From NCBI RefSeq assembly GCF_910592395.1, contig NC_088326.1:8625001-8689000 (forward strand): a stretch of 64,000 bases of DNA, in the 5' to 3' direction. Shown piece after piece: positions 10,951 to 22,431 of this stretch; positions within the stretch are counted from its first letter, which is position 1, and the number at the start of each line of letters is the position of its first letter. Below the pieces are notes generated by a model. That model worked only from the letters and a program-made list of their open reading frames with translations, did no database searches and was not told where the DNA came from. A program made the translations under genes and the position numbers. The DNA comes from Lineus longissimus. Lineage: Eukaryota; Nemertea; Pilidiophora; Heteronemertea; Lineidae.

Positions 10951-11460
10951 AAAGTCGAAAAGTTATCACATAACACGGCCACATCCACAAAAATCTTATC
11001 AGCTTTCTGATGACAGGTCGTTCTTTGCCTGAATTTTGTGGAATGGGATGACTTGGCGTACAGAGCTGAAATTTTGAGTGTTTTTTTTATCTGACAAATA
11101 TCCACATCCTTGCAAGTTCCAGGTGAATAGGGCGAAGCGTTCCCTCTCAATACCCCCTCACGTTTTGCTTAATTTTGCTCAGTTCGTGATTAGATGATTG
11201 CTATAAAAGGGTCAATGGGGCTGAACCCGACCGAAATCTTTATAAGACTGTTAGAAGACATACAGGGCTATTTGGTAAAAATGATTTCATTCAAATGTGA
11301 TGAGGGCGCAATGAGATATATTGGACCCCCAAAAGCACTGATTTCAACGTTTTCACCGACTTCGGCGCCACCTATATTTCGACTTAATTACCCCAAAATA
11401 TTTTCAAGTGGCATAGTATTGGGCAAGCTATTGGAATCCTATCATGCATAAACTAGCTTG
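10951..11460. repeat. repeat module R, first copy
   Basis: About 500 bases recur at 19160-19715, 41835-42190 and 63465-64000. They include GATTGCTATAAAAGGGTCAATG and GCACTGATTTCAACGTTTTC. Each copy has a short open frame (MGLNPTEIFI...) on the plus strand. Its length and C-terminus vary between copies and no family was recognised, so it is annotated as a repeat, not as a gene. Confidence 0.6.
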
Positions 11461-12072
11461 GGACGTTGAGGGCGTAAGAAATTCATGTGACATTCATGTT
11501 CATTTCCGAAAAAAGCGCTGTGTTGCAGTGCCCCTACAGGCCGCGCCCTAAACTCCCCACGGAAATCTTTCAATTTGCACCCTCACAACAGTGACCATTC
11601 CAAAGGGCCTTGAAAAATACTGTTTGTTTTAGGGACCTGGAATTTCAGGACTTTCTATCTACCCATAGGCCTTTCACCAAAAAAAGTTCAAGGCAAATCT
11701 GAGGTGGTCATATATCACCCTTAATAGAAATCCGCCTGATTCGTATAAAAACCGGCTCTTGATATATAGATTAGGTGTGTCAGTAGTAAAAAATACCATC
11801 GAAATGGTTAAGAATTACTATTTCAATAGGTTTTAACAACTAATTTCACAGTTGGTGTGACCATATTCGATCACGCATGGTAATATCCCCAACGATATAC
11901 CGACATAATCGAGGACGTCCGGATATACCGTTTTTTTACGATCCTCAACTTTGAGGTCAACCGCAAACATTTTACTCAACACTCTATAAACAATACGTAC
12001 GATTTCAACTCCTTATTATGCTCCTCGGCATAGAAGTCCGTAAGCGGGAGCTCTTGACTGAGTCAAAACCAA
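11461..12072 (+). repeat. diverged flank module between module R and MITE M
   Basis: The first half recurs at 42060-42440. The second half (11780-12050) is a diverged, opposite-orientation relative of 10400-10640 and also recurs at 42490-42740. So 10356-12050 is a module R copy bracketed by inverted flank sequences. No coding region is seen. Confidence 0.5.
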
Positions 12073-12083
12073 GTGCAAGACCA

Positions 12084-12833
12084 AAGGGGGTTCCACGGTG
12101 ACGTCACACCTTTTTTGCAAAATGGCGGCTCCAATGTAAACAAAGACACGTGTTTCACTCGACGTTTTATCGATATAAAATCACATGAACTACCTAAATA
12201 AACAATCACGCACTAATACCCCAAAGTGAAATCCACTAGTAGATGATTCAATTTAATAAATTTTCACAACAGTAATGTTAAATTCATAGACTGTGATTAG
12301 TTTTCCGACATTTATCACGGTAGATGTTCGCAGCTTATCCAAATGACCTTCACAATATGCGGTTGTTCTTAATGATATGAACGGAAAGGGAATTTCCTAA
12401 CCCTTTCACCTAAAAATACGAACCACTGAGACAGAAACCACCATAGATCCCCTTAGATCTCGTCGTTTTCTTAACTTTTGAGCCCTATGAAGATGACCAA
12501 TATTTTGCTTACATAGGGATGGGTTGTGTACATGGTGTCGTGTAAGTTGCATTAGGCGATCCCGTTTACGGCCGCTTGGGAAATTGACAGAACGGCACGT
12601 CGATATTAATTTTTACAAACCTGATACCGTCTCATAATGTTTTGCGACAACTTTTTATTGAATCTGATTGCTAAAGGCTTACATACCTGAAACAATAAAC
12701 AACCAACAACGTAGATTTTAATCGCTTCGATGTGGACACAACGGCCGTCACCATCTTTCTGATGCTGGTACGCCACATGCACAGCTATGATATGATTCAC
12801 GGTCACGTGATGTGACGTCACCGTTGAACCTCC
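12084..12833. mobile_element. MITE M copy 1, 750 bp
   Basis: Inverted termini GGGGGTTCCACGGTGACGTC (left) and, read from the right end, GGAGGTTCAACGGTGACGTC. The direct repeat GTGCAAGACCA flanks it (12073-12083 and 12834-12844). The empty site exists at 9930 in reverse orientation. The 9-11-bp duplication suggests a Mutator-like non-autonomous element; this is an inference. Other copies are at 45598-46355 and 55987-56714. A 79-codon minus frame inside (12845-12606) was not recognised. Confidence 0.75.
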
Positions 12834-12844
12834 GTGCAAGACCA

Positions 12845-13917
12845 AGAATATTAAAAATCATTCATAGAACCAAAATTATTAATCATCACTTCGATTCGAT
12901 TTAAAATGTACATGTGATGTACGTGCGGAGTTTTATAGTCTTTAGCCCCTTCCCCCATTGATCGATCGAAGCATCAAATTGGCCAATCTGATGTCCAATA
13001 ATCAGCCTTGTTTGAGAAATAGTTTCCAAAATAAAACATCCGACATCGTAAAGATATCACCGGGGCCTATGTCAGTGACTATTACATAAGTTTGTGGTGA
13101 TATGCCCGTCGGTTAGGCAAAAACCACGCTCAACACAAACACGTGTTTCTTAAATTTTTTATCAGGATTCAACATTTAAAAGGGAAACATTTCTTTTGGC
13201 TACCTGATACAAGCCGTTTGTAGATCGATATGTTTATTCGCAAAATATATCAATCGATAATATCCATGGCATTATTTTTCCAGCGCTTTTGTTTTATCGA
13301 TGCATTGGGTCTAGCAAACGAACAAAAATACATTTATTTCCCTTATCAATCAGTTTGGAGCACCGGTGAGAAATTGAGTTTATATTATGGGTCATCCGTG
13401 GATCCACCTTTGAACGACGTTGAGAGTATGGCAAGTGGACGCACAAAAAAGGAACTCTTGTTTTCTAATTTGTTTGATATATACAGGACAAACCCGCAAT
13501 GTTTTTTTCTCTATCTGTGTTGCAATTCGTTTTTGAAGAACCATACAAGGTATGAACACAACGTTAGAATTGGAAGACTCCAAAAACACTATTAACGATA
13601 TCAAACATTTCCCTTGACAAGTTGACATGTTCGATGCCACTGCCCGATTCTCTGCAATCTTGGAAATGTATTCTTCGGGTCGGCTTTGTTTCAGTTAAAT
13701 ACTTTCCGTTCATGTTAATCTAGTGTCTGCACTTCAAAAACACTTATTTATCAGTTGGTCGTTAGATCATTGGACAGATGTGATATATCTTAATTGCAGT
13801 TTGCCTGCCAAAATAGTTTTCATCGTAAACATGACGATGTTTAATTCCATAGTTCAATCGTTGTCCAATTTCCAAAAAGTAAATTATTTGAACTATGAGA
13901 ATGTCCACTAGACAAGT
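12845..13917 (+). promoter_or_regulatory. upstream region of PAN-domain gene copy 1
   Basis: About 1 kb before the signal exon is conserved in all units (46356-47442, 56715-57797, and reversed at 36401-38560 and 5514-9860). It likely holds the promoter and 5' leader. No clear TATA box was found. A short upstream frame, ATGACGATGTTTAATTCC..., ends in TAG just before the gene's ATG. The 121-codon frame at 13230-13595 is not kept in other copies and shows mostly amino-acid-changing differences, so it was not called as a gene. Confidence 0.4.
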
Positions 13918-16833
13918 ATGCTGTTTTTGCTGCTCTTCTTTGTTTTCTCTGCAATGACCACTACTGTTAAAGGGGCCACCCGTGAGTAATGTCGATATTG
14001 ACCCCTTTGGTACGTGTGACACGCCTGGGTAACCACAGAGCTCAGGAGCTGATCGTATTGTCTATGTTGCCCATAACTCGCTTACTGTCTGTCGTATGGA
14101 CTCGAGACCAAGTGTATTCAAAAGAAACAAAATAGGCTCGACATTGTTCCTGACTCGACCCAAGTGATCATGAGGCGTCATGGTGGGTTGTGTCAGAGAT
14201 CATCTGCGCGGAGAGTAACATCAGCACAACGTAGTTAAACCCTGTGTACACTGTTAAAATTTTAGCAACATTTTTGGGGTTGCAACAAATGTTGGCAAAA
14301 TGTTGCATAGTGTGTACGGAGGAAAATGCATGTTGCAACATTTTTGATGTTGCAAAAATGTTGTAAGTCTTCAGCCAATCAGAATGGGATTGTGTAATGT
14401 GATCTTCCTAAAGTCAGGTGATTTGGACATTCCCCCCGAATGGATCAAGTTAATATATGGGGCACTACAATTAGATACAAAATAGGACCAAATGCTTATA
14501 TATGCATAGGAGAACTGCCCTTCTGGGACACAACGTAAAATGTCCAGTGATAGGAAACATAATGATGCCCCTTATAGGCCTTGTTCCCTCTCACTCGGTT
14601 TTTCGACGACATTTTCTCCGCTTCAAAACACTGCTTTTCTTCTAAATATCATCCATTTTCCTTCATTAATCTCTTTTTCACAAATATTTCATTATATACA
14701 TGGCTTGCACTCACATGGCGGGGAAGGTTTTTTTGCGCTTTGAGGTGTGAATGCTAATGAATAACGCGTCTTCTACTAAATAAGAGCTGAAACAGGGTGA
14801 GCTAAGGAGCCCGGGGTTATTAAGTCTCCACTGACCGCGTTCAGATTGACTTCGTGACGTATTCAGTTAGAGATATACTGCAGTGCTGAAGAATTGGGAT
14901 GTTCCCGAGTTTCGTCGAGCTAATGACTTTGGGAGGTTCGATTTGTTTGATTTTTCATTTCATGATTGACCATTTATCAAAGTTGTTGGTGCATTCTAAA
15001 AGATTATTTCACGGCACAAAGGATTCTTATCATTTGTACATTGAGGAAAGTTTATTCTTTATCGATGGATCTAATCTAGATTTGCGACCTTACTGTTGCC
15101 TTCAACACTGGCTGTCAAAGCTCAGGATTCACCAATTCTTGTTCGAAACGGAGAGGCCATTCCTGCAGTTATTTTGAGAAAAGGCTCAGACGAGAAAATG
15201 TCTTGTAACATTTCCTACACTAAGTCTCCAATGACCGCGTTCAAAAAGACTTGTAACTTTCTCCTGTACTAAGTCACCCCGACTATTCAGACCTCTAAAC
15301 TAATGGGCAATTCCCATCTTGACGAGCTGCCGATGCCATATTTCATATGCACCAAGCACCCAGGACCAATACAGAACCTTGAATCCCCTTCAACGTCAAG
15401 AAATCGTCCGACCACGAAAGATTAATTCTCCCCTTCGGACCAGGAGATTGACATCCTGCATATAACATTTGATTCAGTAATAGAGTAGATTTAGGCAAAA
15501 AGCATGTTCGCATTCAAATACAGATAAGGCTGCTTTGTTTACTTTTGAATCGGCACAATAGTCCGCGGTAATTTGAATTTGAATTTAGCAATCCCATCAA
15601 ATAGGCTGAATAGGAATGAATGTATTCCAAATCTTCCCTTACATGTAGATCCGAATACAAGAATTTAACTTACGATATACAATAGTTTATTGAAGTACAA
15701 GACGATTTTATGAGACTTCATATAAAATTATCCATTGGGTGTATATAGAAAATGGCTCGGGCAGAGCGTCGGAATGGCTGCAGTTGCCCGTCAGAATGCA
15801 GATCTGATTAGCCAGGGTGTATAAAGTGCATTTGATCATTACATATATGTACCAGGCTGCTCCCGCTGGTTATACACATCACCAGGGTGACTGTTCTGGG
15901 GATGATTTTTACATGGCCAAACTTTATCGTGTGTCGTTTATCCTGTGCATTGCCCTGTGCAACAAATACCCAAAATGTCGAGCGTTCCAATATAGACATA
16001 ACGTATGCGCAGAGAAATTGAAGTCCTGTGATATTGTCACGCAGCCTAACAGGCCATCTCACAATATGTATAAACGAGTAGGTAAGGTCTTGATATAATT
16101 ATATGTTGACAAGAAAATTCAGCCTGACATCGTCTGATAATGTGACATATTCTAATAATGTCATATTAACGGTTTATTGTAAATCTGCCGGGAAAAAACA
16201 TGATTTGACGTCGTTTTTCACAGCATGATGTGAAATTAAACGCTATTGTTGTGATCAGATTTATATCGATCCGTTGATTGATGTCTTATTTACATATCAA
16301 ATATCATATGCTGTCACTTTTAGTACTACTAAAAGTGTCTTTTTGACACTATTCTGACATCAATCTAAATGACGTCAGAATAATGTCAGAACGACAATCC
16401 GATAAAGTGTATATCAAATATTTGATGAGGGGTCCACTCCATCCCTTCCAATGGTGACGATGCCATTTTGACATCATTCAGGCCCATGTTATTAGCCGTC
16501 ATTTGGCAAGTAATAAAGTCCGATTGAAATAAAGCCCAAACATAAAGCTGGTCTTTGTAACGTTCTGTTTTGTTTAACGCAGATATGTCCAACCGTGCAA
16601 TATTCGTGGTCAAAAGGACGCCACCTACCGGCGAAATACTAAAAACAACTAATACCACGCCTCCTGTCAGCGGTTTTGACTGTGCATTTCACTGTTTTAG
16701 GCGCTTTGATTGTAGCGCATTTGTACGAGACGTCACAATTAAGAAATGTTACCTCCTCGACATAATGAAATATACTGAAGTCTTACGTACTACGACGTTT
16801 GGGGGTAACGACTTATGGCGTCTGACATTGTGA
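13918..16833 (+). CDS. secreted two-PAN-module protein, gene copy 1 (three exons; intron-1 acceptor mutated)
   Basis: Exon 1 (13918-13981) encodes a signal peptide (MLFLLLFFVFSAMTTTVKGA) and ends at a GTGAGT donor in phase 1. Exon 2 (expected 15845-16081) encodes a module with six cysteines and the spacing C-x3-C-x5-C (ILCIALCNKYPKC), ending at GTAAGG in phase 1. Exon 3 (16583-16833) follows a CAG acceptor and encodes a second module, DCAFHCFRRFDC, with the same spacing plus a later cysteine; it ends at TGA. Both modules resemble PAN/Apple domains, which mediate protein or carbohydrate binding in secreted proteins. The intron-1 acceptor that reads TTACAG in copies 2-4 reads TTACAT here. An in-frame TTAG acceptor at 15808-15811 could replace it, adding about eleven residues. 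Function is unknown. Confidence 0.65.
13982..15844 (+). other. intron 1 of gene copy 1
   Basis: The intron holds the block shared with other copies (14040-14240), the AACATTTT-rich module (about 14245-14400) and conserved unit sequence to 15800. The frame at 14899-15177 is open only in part in the other copies and is not called. No further exon was recognised. Confidence 0.5.
14245..14400. repeat. AACATTTT-rich repeat module
   Basis: Repeated GCAACATTTTT and its complement form several small inverted repeats. Related copies lie at 270-376 (reverse), 35168-35710 (reverse, expanded), 49150-49280 and 58120-58245. All follow CCCTGTGTACACTG or its complement. It looks like a small foldback or MITE-like element carried with the unit. 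Confidence 0.55.
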
Positions 16834-17790
16834 ATGTAGCCGTTTGATGTGTTAAAGGAAACTAAAATTGTGAGATGTGGGAGCATATGGCGATGAAAGT
16901 AAGTGTCTCTAGAAGAGTAGGTCCAAGTCCGTTCGCTAGGGCAGTATGTTAACTAGTGCACTGGTTAACATCGCCATAGATAATTCCCAGGACGTAATGG
17001 CTGATCGACGTAGTGTCAGACACTGACAGGGAAAGGTCAGCCTAAAATAATATGTATGTATTCATCTCCTTGTACTATACAGTCTTTTACAAAATTTATT
17101 AGTCAATACAACAACTAGTTTGGTGGTTCCTATCTTTCGAACTGAGAAATAAGTAAACATTAACCATTAATTAGCTGTTTCCCCTAGAAAGGTTCTATTT
17201 GAACCATGTGAAAAATACCATCAAAATGGTTAAGAATTACTATGTTGATAGGTAAACAACTAATATTACAGTTGGCTTAACCTTATTCGATCATGCATGG
17301 TCATCCCTATAACGATATAACGATATCGTCAAGGATATCCGGATATACCGTTTTTTACGATCCTCAACGATAAGGTCAAAGGCAAACATTTTACACAACA
17401 CTCTAGGCAATACGTTCCATTTCGACTCGTTATGCACCTCGGCATAGAATTTCTCATTAAGTTTGAAAACAGAACCTACTTACCTCACCATTTCAATCCG
17501 TCGTATGGACGACTCTTCTCCGTCGTGACCCGATATTCTTATCTTAATTTAATTTTTGATATGCGAGTTTCTTTTTTCCTCGTCCAAGCCGACATGTGTG
17601 TGCCTTCCTTTGGTGACGTGTGACCCCGGCTGACGGGGCCACGCTCTGCAGCCGACCCAAGTGTATATTTTTGCCATTAACTTGCTCAATATCGGTTGTA
17701 CACGAGACCAGGTGCAACCGCGACTCCAGCCATATTTTTATTCCTTTGCTGTCAGGCGACTTTTGAATGCCACATCGCAGCAAGACCGGT
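16834..17790 (+). repeat. 3' flank of gene copy 1
   Basis: This flank recurs after exon 3 of copies 3 and 4 (52746-52903 in part; 61521-62460) and reversed at 9950-10930. It contains a near-palindrome GTTAACTAGTGCACTGGTTAAC at 16948-16969. No AATAAA signal is placed with confidence. No other gene is seen. Confidence 0.6.
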
Positions 17791-17948
17791 GTGACAGCGG
17801 ATATAGTCCCCCTGGAGTCATAGTCCGGTAGCATTGTATTTGACCAATTAAGCAGCATGATCTTTTGTACCGCTAACCCTAACCAAAACATTTAGCAATG
17901 CGGGCTATTGTTACACGGACTATCAGCCCTAGGACTACTATCCCTTGC
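17791..17948. mobile_element. 158-bp MITE with AGACCGGT duplication
   Basis: The 8-bp direct repeat AGACCGGT flanks it (17783-17790 and 17949-17956). Subterminal inverted repeats GGATATAGTCCCCCTGG and GGATAGTAGTCCTAGGG are imperfect. The empty site is seen in copy 4 (62446-62470). The 8-bp duplication suggests a hAT-type origin, as inference. Confidence 0.6.
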
Positions 17949-17956
17949 AGACCGGT

Positions 17957-18143
17957 ATCAGCAGAAAGGTCGTCAGGAATAATTGGATCGGAGCGGTTCC
18001 CCGGCATGTATTCCAGAGCTCTTGGCTGATACCAATCCAAGTGTAATACCAAGAATATTCAAACTTATTCATGGTACTAATATTATTAATTATCACTTCG
18101 GTTCTGTCCGTTATATCGCCCTGACAGAACTGAAGTAATGATT
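17957..18143 (+). repeat. unit flank continued
   Basis: Matches 62463-62620 of the last unit, up to ATCACTTCGGTTCTGTC, the sequence that is amplified at 62600-62780. No gene is seen. Confidence 0.5.
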
Positions 18144-18477
18144 AAAGGGAACTGAAACCGCCAGTTCGTATGACCTCGTTTTCATTTCCCGCGTATCGGG
18201 TGATCAGAACGAGGCATGAATGAAACATGGCGCCTAGCTGTCAATCATTGAGTGACGTCACTACTATGGAATTTACTACGAAAACTCATGAATGAAAGAT
18301 CGCATGACTCACGTGATTCTCACATGATTCTCAATAATAACAAATTGAACTGTGCATGCTCGGGCACTGGGGGCGCAGCTACAAATCTGAACTCGAATAG
18401 GAAGTTGGAAGTTTGACTTTCTCGGGCGGTGAAAGTCGAAAAGTTGAATAAATCGCTCGGCGGTTCCAGTTCCCTTC
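18144..18477. mobile_element. MITE of about 334 bp with AAGGGAACTG termini
   Basis: The left end AAGGGAACTGAAACCGCC is repeated inverted at the right end as AAGGGAACTGGAACCGCC. The interrupted sequence is continuous in the last unit at 62770-62790 (GATGATTAATAATATATCC). The target duplication is short and could not be fixed. No coding frame is seen. Confidence 0.6.
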
Positions 18478-18506
18478 AATAATATATCCTCTTGGTTCTG
18501 TTTATA

Positions 18507-19150
18507 ATGTACATGTGATGTACGTGTGGAGTTTTATAGTGTTTAGCCCCTTCCCCCATTAATCGATCGAAGCATCAAATTGGCCAATCTAATGTCCGAT
18601 AATCAGCCTGGTTTGAAAAATAGTTTCCAAAATAAAATATCGGACTACCGGGGCCAGTGACTAATACATAAGTTGGTGGTGATACGCCCGTTGGTCAAAT
18701 AGGCAAAAACCATGCTCAACACAAACAACGAGTTTCTTTAAATTTTTATCAGGATTAAACATTCAAAAGCGAAACATTTCTTTGGCTAACCGATGCAAGG
18801 CGTTCGTAGATCGATATGATTATTCGTATAATCGATCAATCCATAAAAATCTATGGCATTGCTTTTCCTGCACTGTTGTTTTACTGATATTGACACATTT
18901 GATCCAGTCAATGAATGAAAAGACATTGATGCTTCATCTTCAATCAGTTTGGAGCGCCGGTTTAAATAGCGTCGATAGCATGGGTCAGTGGGTCCTCCTT
19001 CGAACGAGGATGAGAGTAAGACAAGTGCACGCACAAAACAGGTTCCCCCTTAATTGATAATTTGTTTGATATCAACAGGACAATCCTACATCGTATTTCT
19101 CTCTATCTGTGTTTCAATTCGTGAACAGGGTATGAACACAACGTTAGAGT
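18507..19150 (+). repeat. start of a further unit, diverged, without exons
   Basis: Starts with the unit marker TGTACGTGTGGAGTTTTATAG and follows the upstream region of the PAN gene (compare 12905-13600), but is diverged (ATAGCGTCGATAGCATGGG). It is close to 62810-63460. It stops before the signal exon and is joined to module R at about 19160. No gene is seen. Confidence 0.6.
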
Positions 19151-19159
19151 TCGATGACT

Positions 19160-19715
19160 CCAATGGTATGGGATGGCTTGGCGTACAGAGCTGAAATGTT
19201 GAGGTTTTTTTTTTATCTGACAACTATCCACAACATTGCGAGTTCCAGGTGAATAGGGCGAAGCGTTCCCTCTCAGTGCCTCTTCACGTTTTCCTTAATT
19301 TTGCTCAATTCGTGATTAGATGATTGCTATAAAATGGTCAATGGGGCTGAACCCGACCGAAATCTTAATAGGACTGTTAGAAGATATACAGGGCTATTTG
19401 GTAAAAAAGATTTCATTCAAATGTGATGAGGGCGCAATGAGATATATTCGACCCCAAAAAGCACTGATTTCAACGTTTTCACCGACTTCGGCGCCACCTA
19501 TACCTTCGCGACTTCATTACCCCACAATATTTTCAAGTGGCATAGTATTGGACAAGCTAATGGAATCCTATCATGCATAAACTAGCTTGGGATGTTGAGG
19601 GCGCAGTCTTGGACTCCCTGAAATACATGTGTCATTTCAGAAAAAAGTACTGCTTTGCAGTGTTCCCTACAGGCCGCGCCCTACACTCCCCACGGAATTT
19701 TTTTCATTTTCTGCA
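19160..19715. repeat. repeat module R, second copy
   Basis: Matches 10951-11460, with the block GCACTGATTTCAACGTTTTC and the trailing GGCCGCGCCCTACACTCCCC. It ends at CAGCTCCTTCCATCAAA, where a gypsy fragment begins; at 42167-42190 the same words continue without the fragment. Confidence 0.6.
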
Positions 19716-19732
19716 GCTCCTTCCATCAAATT

Positions 19733-20103
19733 AGACTACCTTCACGATACCACAGCTGACACTGTCATTGCAAAGATTGAACATGGAACATGGTATCCCG
19801 GACACTTTCGTCTCAGATCGTGGAACCCAGTTCACGTCTAACCATTTCAAACGATTCCGCACAAACTGGTCATTCACTCATGAACTCATTAGCAAGGGAA
19901 ACTCTAAGGCTAATGATGCTGTAGAAGCTGCAGTAAAGTCAGCTCAGAAACTGTTGAACAAGTCAAAATCCGCTAAGGAAGACCCTTGCTTGGAATTACT
20001 CATCATCAGAAATACGCCAACGGAAGGCCTACAGTCAAGCCCATCTCAACGACTACTTGGTCGACGCACAAAGACATTCATACCTTCTCACCAAGACTAT
20101 TAA
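19733..20103 (+). pseudogene. Ty3/gypsy integrase fragment
   Basis: A first frame reads KLDYLHDTTADTVIAKI. After a frame change near 19780, a second reads HGIPDTFVSDRGTQFTSNHF and then NDAVEAAVKSAQKLLNK, RNTPTEG and SQRLLGRRTKTFIP. These are the central and C-terminal integrase motifs of metazoan gypsy elements, including the catalytic SD(R/N)GTQF. The usual glutamate motif reads KANDAVEAAV, so its alanine-glycine context is altered but a glutamate remains. The rest of pol is absent. It differs from the gypsy copies at 42763-45171 and 52903-55560. Confidence 0.8.
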
Positions 20104-20251
20104 TTAAGACTAGAACCAAGATGCGTGCGTATCCTTATCGTTCTGTACGTGTGTTTGTTTTGTAGTTATGTCCTTATTTTAAAGTTTTCTTTAATCCTCC
20201 TCTGTCTAATTGTAAAGTATCTTGGACTTGTACCATTAATTCTTTTCTTCA

Positions 20252-20420
20252 TAAAGAGAAAGGATGTTACGTGAATGTGTCTTCACGGCCAAAGAGGAAC
20301 ACGTCAGTGCAGTTTTACTTATGATCGTTGTAGTTTTGCATATAAAGTTGACCAAAGTTTGGTGGTAGATTTAGACTCTCCCTTCTCCATACTTTGCTAA
20401 TGAAACATCATGACCATGAT
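20252..20420 (+). mobile_element. polypurine tract and start of a gypsy 3' LTR
   Basis: Downstream of the integrase fragment, AAAGAGAAAGGA (20253-20264) is directly followed by TGTTACGTGAATGTGTC. This is the arrangement of a polypurine tract and the 5' edge of an LTR. The end of the LTR was not identified; it lies before the tandem repeat that starts near 20410. 20104-20251 is untranslated sequence with no clear frame. Confidence 0.55.
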
Positions 20421-20770
20421 AATTTCAGGGCTTGGGGGTTGACATTTTTGGGGGGGGGTCAAATGGTCAAATTTGACCTGGGGTGACCCCGAAATTGATG
20501 TTTGAACTCAATGTGTAAATCGGCCATGTTTTGGCGTGATTTGCACCAAACTTCACCAAATATTAGAATTAGCTATCTGAAAAATCATTAAACAATAGAT
20601 AATTTCAGGGTTTGAGAGTTGAAGTTTTGGGGGGTCAAATGGCCAAATTTGATCTGGGGTGACTCCGAAATTGATGCATGAACTTAATGTGTAAATCGGC
20701 AATGGTTTGGCGTAGTGATTCGCACCAAACTTCACCAAATATTAGAATTAGCTATTTGAAAAAAGACGAT
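20410..20770. repeat. two-copy tandem repeat, unit about 180 bp
   Basis: The unit begins GATAATTTCAGGG and contains GGGTCAAATGG and CACCAAACTTCACCAAATAT. Copies lie at about 20418-20595 and 20597-20770 and differ by scattered substitutions and small indels. No coding potential is seen. Confidence 0.8.
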
Positions 20771-20879
20771 TTTTCAAATAAATAACAGTTTATTCCATTG
20801 TTGAAATGACGTAATAGTTTTTTAAGTACTATTTTCGTGTGCGATTCGCTCTGATTGGTCCAATCAGTGATGCGGAGCC

Positions 20880-21700
20880 TATCGATCTGCTGTCTCTGCC
20901 ACAGTTGGCTCACCAGTCACCTGTCAACAACGGGAACAATCCACGGCCAACAATGATCATAATGGCACGTATCTCTGGTTGGACACGCAATATCATTGCG
21001 CTTTCTACGTCTTTTCAAAATGAAGGACGGGGATCGCGAAACGGCTTTTTCCTCCAATTTTGCCAGAATACGATCCATTCATAAAACTAAAACCAAATCA
21101 AAAAGAGGATTTTCATTGCCTGAGCAACGCCGAGGAAGGTTCAACGAGAGTCATGCGAGAAACCTGCATAAATACACAAATCGGGTTTGAAGTGTGGCAA
21201 AATGGCGCCGTGATCAGTCGTGCTCTCACCTAATCACGGATCACGGCAACACTGGGCGCCCGTGACCGCGCCATTCATCGTTAAAGTATATATCTTTATT
21301 ACACATCTGTTTCACACAAATACACTTCACGGTGTTATGAAAAATTTATCGCGATATCCTCGAAAAATTTTTTTTATCGAAACATCACAAGAAGGCTTTT
21401 CAATCCGTGTTACAAGCAGCGCACTATACAAATTGGATAAGTGTGTGAATGATCAAACTGTGACAGAGAGACTCAATCTCCCGGTCTTCGGTCCGTAATG
21501 TCGAAAATTACATAAACCCGTTGAATTTTTCACACCATGAAAATAAGTAGAACGCGCAATGATATTGCGCGCATGCGTATTCAACCTTAGCTACGTCCCA
21601 TTGTGACAACTGTTGGTCATTCATTGTTCTCATTGTTGAGAGGTGACTGGTGAGCCAACTGTGGCAGAGTCAGTAGGTCGAGTGAGACTTGACAGCGATG
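20880..21700. mobile_element. foldback-like element with arms of about 125 bp
   Basis: 20885-21005 (CTGCCACAGTTGGCTCACCAG and on to CGCAATATCATTGCGC) is repeated in reverse complement at 21555-21680. The roughly 550 bases between hold a 64-codon basic frame (20996-21190) that was not recognised. It is likely a non-autonomous DNA element. Exact ends were not fixed. Confidence 0.65.
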
Positions 21701-22431
21701 ATCATCATTGACGACGCTTGGAGAATGAGACTATGAGAATGGGTCTATCAAATAGGACCGAAGACCGGAAGATTGATCGCCGTCAACTAAAAATTACGTC
21801 ACACTTGACGTCTTCACGTCACGAGAGTTTTTTGGTAAAAATTAACAGATCACGAATATTCATGATTTCATACAAATCTCGACAATATTCACTGCTCCCA
21901 CTATATTCTTAAGTTTATAATTCAAGTCAGAAATCTCTCTTCAAAACCATCATTATACCATCACGTTTGAATGCAATTTCTATAACTCCCTGAGGATTGA
22001 AGTCATTTTAAAACTTAAAGTCATTTTAAAACTTAGTCCATAGAAATTGCGAAAATAATTGAAACCATTGGATGTCGAAATCTCACGGGACCACACGATA
22101 TCGTTATTTCTTGGGGCTGCGGGATTTTGCGGAGGACTTTAGACAGAATGCCCTCATCTTAGAAATTTTCGTCGTAATGAAACCGAATGTTTTTGTCGTC
22201 TATTTCGTCTTTGAGTTTTCATCAGTTCGGTTGAGATAAAGGAAAACATTTTGAAGATGAATAATTGAAACGAGCATAACTGCTAAATGAAGGAAAGCGT
22301 TCAGCTGCCTTTGTAAATATGCTTTTATTTTGAAATACAGCATATATCGGAAAGGTATAGAATGCCTGATTAAGTCGGTTTCGTGTTGGTTTTCTTGATG
22401 AATCCGTCCTTCAACTTTGCATTCCTTGATC
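21701..22431. other. no recognisable feature
   Basis: No frame above about 80 codons, no repeat shared with the rest of the window and no RNA gene was recognised here. Confidence 0.4.

Noticed and set aside
11194-11451. Frame MIAIKGSMGLNPTEIF... in module R
   Set aside because: It has no recognised family, and its frame and C-terminus shift between the four copies.
13230-13595. 121-codon frame upstream of the signal exon
   Set aside because: It is broken or shortened in the other units and most differences change the amino acid, so it behaves like non-coding upstream sequence.
14899-15177. 92-codon frame in intron 1 of copy 1
   Set aside because: The counterpart in copy 3 is stopped early (near 50002) and in copy 4 it ends sooner, with no domain match and no splice signals linking it to the gene.
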